Assembly: GCA_036897625.1 (NCBI GenBank)
Contig: JAYMTA010001426.1
Coordinates: 1-20,089 of the forward strand
DNA from: Pelargonium cotyledonis
Lineage: Eukaryota > Streptophyta > Magnoliopsida > Geraniales > Geraniaceae
DNA length: 20,089 nucleotides
Reading direction: 5' to 3'
Part shown: one piece after another, positions 18,001-20,089 of the stretch
Position numbering within the stretch: the stretch's first letter is position 1
How the letters are laid out: every line of letters starts with the position of its first letter
Notes under the pieces: generated by a model
The model's database searches: none
Seen by the model: only the letters and a program-made list of their open reading frames with translations
Told to the model about the DNA's origin: nothing
Translations under genes and position numbers: made by a program

Positions 18001-19437
18001 CAACATCTGTGCGTCCAGGACAGGTAAATGTGCTTGTGTGTTAAAGAAGGCCTTTCAATGAACCTAAATGAACTATGAAGCAATGCTATTTAAATGTAAT
18101 TTATGGCCTACTTTTGAAATTTTATGCTTGATTTAATGTCTTTGGTTAACTTCCTGTCTTTCCTTGTTTTCATCTTGTTCATATAACAGGTCCCGCGTGG
18201 GGCTGCTGCTTCTGTATGTTTCAAGACTGGACTTGCTCACCTTGAGCAAAACCAACTTCCAGATGCATTATCCTGTTTTGATGAAGCTTTTCTTGCACTA
18301 GCTAAGGATCAATCTCGTGGAGCTGATATTAAAGCTCAAGCCACCATCTGTGCTCAGTACAAGATTGCAGTTACTCTTCTACAGGTACTATTATTTCCAA
18401 CTCCCAGTGATCTATGAGGTAGATCAAACTCCTATTTATATGACTATTTTTTCCTGTGATGAAATTATTCTGGCTATTGCCAACACATTCATGCCCACCT
18501 CCTATTTCGAAACTTGTATAAGCAACCACCCTTGTGTTATGTGTTTGAAGAAAGTGCATAAGTTCTATTTTGTTATGTCCCTTCTTTCAGTCCAAGTTCA
18601 TTCGAAAACACTCATGGCTGTCATCCTATTGATAGATTTTGGTAGGTTGTTGTCTGAAGGAAGCATCGAATGGTGAAGTAGTTTATTCAAATCCTAATAT
18701 TGTACTACTGTTCTATGTTGCATGAGATTTATGTTCTACTTCTGAGTTATCAAGTCTGCCGAAAGCCAAATAACCTGATCCACACTAACCCTAATTGTAT
18801 TAGCTGGTCGAGTTACATGACCTTACCCTGTGAGATTCAGTTCTCTTAGAGTTTCCTTCTGTATAGGTTTAGTTTTTTGTGCTTGTGGTACACAGTATTT
18901 GTTGTTTATACTTTATATATATTCAGTGTTTTGACTGAATTTCACTTGGGGTTTCAACAGGAAATTGGACGGCTGCAGAGAGTGCATGGGCCAAGTGCAA
19001 TCAGTGCAAAAGATGAGATGGCAAGACTGTCCCGCCATCTGGGCTCTTTACCTCTTCTGGCAAAGCACCGTATAAATTGTCTTCGAACTGCCATTAAAAG
19101 AAACATGGAGGTACAGAATTATGCATATTCTAAACAGATGCTTGAACTCCTCTTCTCTAAAGCGCCTCCAAGCAAACAGGAGGAGTTAAGAAGCTTGATT
19201 GACATGTGTGTTCTGCGGGGTCTAACTAACAAATCAATTGATCCTCTGGAAGATCCCTCCCAGTTCTGTTCCGCCACTCTTAGCCGTCTGTCAACGATTG
19301 GATACGATGTTTGTGATCTGTGTGGGGCTAAATTCTCAGCTCTCTCATCACCCGGCTGCATTATTTGTGGAATGGGAAGCATCAAGAGATCAGATGCACT
19401 TGCAGGGACTGGACCCGTTCCCTCACCATTTGGCTAG
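5581..19437 (+). CDS. TWD40-1: TWD40-1, WD40 subunit of the TPLATE (TSET) endocytic adaptor complex, 24 coding exons
   Basis: Spliced exons: 5581-5713, 6672-6781, 7768-7933, 8096-8196, 8329-8401, 8488-8623, 9662-9822, 10379-10503, 10596-10695, 11506-11602, 11893-11944, 13192-13293, 13374-13520, 13636-13798, 13890-14111, 14196-14353, 15068-15196, 15301-15418, 15537-15732, 15918-16029, 16106-16260, 16595-18023, 18190-18384, 18961-19437. They total 4857 nt, 1618 residues plus TAG, and phase closes at every junction. The product matches Arabidopsis AT3G50590 from memory, start (MEWTTVQHLDLRH) to end (PSPFG). In the family it is a membrane-peripheral adaptor subunit for clathrin-mediated endocytosis. 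Order: WD40 beta-propellers about residues 1-690 (WD pairs such as TLLAWDVST and LQVWKTRV), solenoid to about 1085, disordered SSSDEEG/LPDGGVP-rich linker to 1395, TPR-like helices to about 1560, and Cys 1578, 1581, 1593, 1596. All introns are GT-AG except intron 17 (AT-AC). The start is the first ATG after the leader intron. Length is near the family's usual roughly 1600. Confidence 0.95.
5714..6671 (+). other. Intron 1 of TWD40-1 (958 bp)
   Basis: GTATTT donor and TCTACACAG acceptor. It carries a 23-base T homopolymer (5734-5756) near its 5' end. No RNA gene, transposon terminus or coding homology is recognisable; ORFs within it are chance. Confidence 0.85.
6782..7767 (+). other. Intron 2 of TWD40-1 (986 bp)
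   Basis: GTCAGT donor and TTTTGCAG acceptor. AT-rich unique-looking sequence. A small inverted repeat, TTCGGA...TCCGAA, lies around 7484-7506. No recognisable element. Confidence 0.85.
8624..9661 (+). other. Intron 6 of TWD40-1 (1038 bp), possible repeat insertion about 9000-9330
   Basis: GTAAGT donor and TCAATTTCAG acceptor. The middle part (GGCTTATGGGCCC, then CCGATGTGGGATA and ATCACCC near 9216-9237) reads like the generic LTR or promoter-like debris found across plant genomes. I could not find its ends or a target-site duplication, so the insertion is tentative; the splice sites are secure. Confidence 0.6.
9823..10378 (+). other. Intron 7 of TWD40-1 with short TG and AT microsatellites
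   Basis: Donor GTTAGC. A TG run occupies about 9924-9938 and an AT run 10084-10094. There are two usable acceptors (10345 and 10378), described separately. Otherwise featureless AT-rich sequence. Confidence 0.75.
10346..10378 (+). other. Alternative 33-nt extension of exon 8 (two in-frame acceptors)
   Basis: Intron 7 can end at the TAG at 10343-10345 or the CAG at 10376-10378. The phase-1 G from exon 7 continues in frame from either. The upstream site adds eleven residues (GLTDSPHISFA) before AIESIDIPRIL; the downstream site gives the shorter EPA-AIESIDIP junction that I recall from Arabidopsis. A long T-rich tract precedes the upstream site and a shorter one (TTTCATTTGCAG) the downstream site. 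The main CDS here uses the shorter form. Confidence 0.55.
10696..11505 (+). other. Intron 9 of TWD40-1 (810 bp)
   Basis: GTTATT donor and GCTTTTGCAG acceptor, flanked by codons for ARGSSASVLKEKL. I see no repeat or RNA gene in it. Confidence 0.85.
11984..12014 (+). repeat. (CT)n microsatellite in intron 11
   Basis: Uninterrupted CT dinucleotides for 31 bases, preceded by a C-rich run (CCCCTCCCCCC). It lies 40 nt into the intron on the sense strand as a pyrimidine tract. It is likely polymorphic in length. Confidence 0.95.
12395..12535 (+). repeat. Imperfect direct repeat, two copies of about 70 bp, in intron 11
   Basis: TTAACCTTGTCTTGTAATT at 12395 recurs as TTAACCTTGTCTCATAATT at 12471. 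Both are followed by TTCCATGTGARATTTCATT and end near ACTTTTATGAG / CTCTTTTATGAG. The period is 76 bp. Divergence suggests an old local duplication. Confidence 0.8.
12598..12851. mobile_element. Stowaway-like MITE in intron 11
   Basis: Terminal inverted arms face each other: TTTCGAAATAAGTGTCATTTT (inner part from 12620) and AAAATGACACTTATTCAGAAA (12819-12839). The motif GTTTC..AATAAGTGTCATTTTA is the common terminus of plant Stowaway-type (Tc1/mariner) MITEs that start CTCCCTCCGT. The outer few bases are degraded on both sides and the TA target duplication is not certain. There is no coding capacity between the arms, and about 250 bp total fits the class. Confidence 0.75.
14354..15067 (+). 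other. Intron 16 of TWD40-1 (714 bp)
   Basis: GTAGCC donor after EVVLQ and CTCTGACAG acceptor before VHWQETLRGYVAG. AT-rich, with nothing recognisable inside. Confidence 0.85.
15197..15300 (+). other. Intron 17: U12-type AT-AC intron
   Basis: The intron begins ATATCCTTG, matching the U12 AT-AC donor consensus ATATCCTT at all eight positions. It ends GTGCAC. TTGCTTAAC at 15282-15290 matches the U12 branch consensus TTCCTTAAC at 8 of 9 bases and lies 11-12 nt before the 3' end, the normal U12 spacing. Removing exactly this segment joins TCA to TTT AGA TCC and gives Pro-Ser-Phe-Arg-Ser followed by ILWVGP, the junction I recall in the Arabidopsis protein. An overlapping GT-AG alternative (15205-15305) is also in frame but gives Pro-Ser-Ile-Ser-Leu-Ser instead. 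Spliceosome class is inferred from sequence only. Confidence 0.85.
15237..15245 (+). promoter_or_regulatory. Second U12 donor-like site inside intron 17
   Basis: ATATCCTTT is a perfect 9-base match to the U12 AT-AC donor. It is part of a 13-nt direct repeat, CTTCAATATCCTT, at 15192-15204 and 15232-15244, exactly 40 nt apart. Using it would retain 40 nt and put TAA in frame directly after ATA TCC TTG, so it is either a decoy or a site producing unproductive mRNA. Confidence 0.6.
16261..16594 (+). other. Intron 21 of TWD40-1 (334 bp)
   Basis: The donor GTATGT splits the AAG codon after CI. The acceptor ATATTGTAG precedes GTATGG, restoring CIKYGQFDSAKE. Nothing else is seen in it. Confidence 0.85.
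18024..18189 (+). other. Intron 22 of TWD40-1 (166 bp)
   Basis: The donor GTAAAT follows SVRPGQ and the acceptor ATATAACAG precedes VPRGAAASVCFKTG. If retained, it adds six residues (VNVLVC) and stops at TAA 18042-18044, giving a protein without the TPR-like segment and the cysteine motif. Confidence 0.85.
18385..18960 (+). other. Intron 23 of TWD40-1 (576 bp)
   Basis: GTACTA donor after KIAVTLLQ and GTTTCAACAG acceptor before EIGRLQRVHG. No element recognised. Confidence 0.85.
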
Positions 19438-19745
19438 GGCACAACTTGGTGTCCCAGCCACTGCCTCCAAAATTATTTTTGACGAAGGTTTAAAGCTTGA
19501 TGAAAAGAGTGCTTTGCTCTTGAGTATATAGTGTTGTACCATTGTTGATTTGTTTGTTTTCCCTTCCTATTATTTATTCTCATTCCATGCCTCCATTTTA
19601 GTGGTAATCGAACAAAATTGTAATGATTCGTACTTTTGTAGATGCTCATTTTGTTGTACAATGATTGTGAAAATACCAGCGTTATACTTGAGCTAACTTT
19701 TGAAGCTTAAACTTAAGAATGAAATATATTTGTGGCGATTCTTAT
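19438..19745 (+). terminator. 3' UTR and probable polyadenylation region of TWD40-1
   Basis: Noncoding T-rich sequence follows the TAG at 19435-19437. There is no AATAAA. AATGAA at 19718-19723 followed by TTTGTGG is a reasonable plant near-upstream element, and TTGTAATG/TTTTGTAG near 19616-19641 and TTGTTGTAC at 19652-19660 are possible far-upstream or earlier signals. The end point is an estimate. Confidence 0.4.
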
Positions 19746-19953
19746 TCTACCAGCACCACATTTTGGATTAGAGCTGCAAGCCTGCACTGCATGGATTGTA
19801 GTCTAACTTAAATCGTAATAGCTGTAGCTTGGCTTTTGTGACATTTCATACAAGGCATCGAGTTAGGGATATATGCGTTCGTGGGGGCTAATGTCTAGGG
19901 GTAGGCTCTAGAGCTTTTTCTTTCCCTTCCATGGGTCCTTTTTCCTGCCCGTC
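19746..19953. other. Spacer downstream of TWD40-1
   Basis: Short intergenic sequence between the estimated poly(A) region and the gag stop. From about 19865 it reads as decayed continuation of the gag-like element on the minus strand, Lys/Glu/Pro-rich and interrupted by stops. Confidence 0.35.
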
Positions 19954-19956
19954 TTA

Positions 19957-20089
19957 TCCCTTATTAGCTTTGAATTGGGCTAGACGCCCCATGCTCAATA
20001 GACGCTCTACCTCATTGGCTAAGTAGAAGCAATCTTCAATGTCATGCTCGTGACATTTGTGGAGGGTGCAATACTCATGTTTGCGATTT
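19957..20089 (-). pseudogene. Ty3/gypsy gag fragment, running off the window end
   Basis: On the minus strand, from the window edge down to TAA at 19954-19956, 43 codons read RKHEYCTLHKCHEHDIEDC and then FYLANEVERLLSMGRLAQF. This is the C-X2-H-X4-H-X4-C segment followed by the (I/V)E.L...G.L..F helix seen in gag polyproteins of plant Ty3/gypsy elements. Past the stop the frame continues with Lys/Gly/Glu-rich codons and another stop, so it is decayed at its 3' end. Its 5' part lies outside the window. Confidence 0.7.

Noticed and set aside
17581-18027. 148-codon plus-strand ORF in another frame
   Set aside because: It is an out-of-frame shadow of exon 22; the real frame carries conserved TWD40-1 sequence throughout.

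Overview
This window is nuclear DNA from a flowering plant, most likely a eudicot. It is AT-rich, its gene has many introns with T-rich acceptors and plant-type GT/AG sites, and the flanks hold plant transposon debris (tRNA-derived SINE-like pieces, a Stowaway-like MITE, a DUF4283/zinc-knuckle relic and a Ty3/gypsy gag piece). All identifications come from reading translations against remembered families; no search was run.

Layout. Positions 1-5100 are gene-poor. In order they hold an AT-rich repeat-like stretch, a 39-bp tandem repeat (1062-1187), a minus-strand ORF resembling a truncated type I MADS-box protein (1788-2225) with a 95-bp tandem duplication just upstream of it (2298-2486), two tRNA-derived SINE-like relics (about 2632-2732 minus, 3395-3507 plus), and a frameshifted DUF4283 plus CCHC-knuckle pseudogene (3812-4955) followed by a TAA-rich tail. 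From about 5150 to 19745 the window is one large plus-strand gene: a promoter with two GCCCA (site II-like) boxes, a leader with a probable 5' UTR intron and a short upstream ORF, then 24 coding exons from 5581 to 19437. The 3' edge (19957-20089, minus) is a fragment of a Ty3/gypsy gag.

The large gene encodes a protein of 1618 residues in the shorter splice model. It is recognisable as TWD40-1, the Arabidopsis AT3G50590-type WD40 subunit of the TPLATE/TSET endocytic adaptor complex. N-terminal beta-propellers (roughly residues 1-690) lead into an alpha-solenoid, a Ser/Pro/Gln-rich disordered linker with two LPDGGVP motifs, a helical TPR-like segment, and a C-terminal four-cysteine motif (CX2C-X11-CX2C).

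The most notable observation is intron 17 (15197-15300). It reads as a U12-dependent AT-AC intron: it starts with ATATCCTT, has a TTGCTTAAC branch site 11-12 nt before its end, and finishes in AC. This choice alone restores the conserved junction Pro-Ser-Phe-Arg-Ser. The same place also carries an overlapping in-frame GT-AG choice and a second, perfect U12 donor 40 nt downstream that would cause a premature stop. Exon 8 has two in-frame acceptors 33 nt apart. I found no sign of a wholly new gene system; the novelty here lies in splicing architecture and in the decayed flanking elements.
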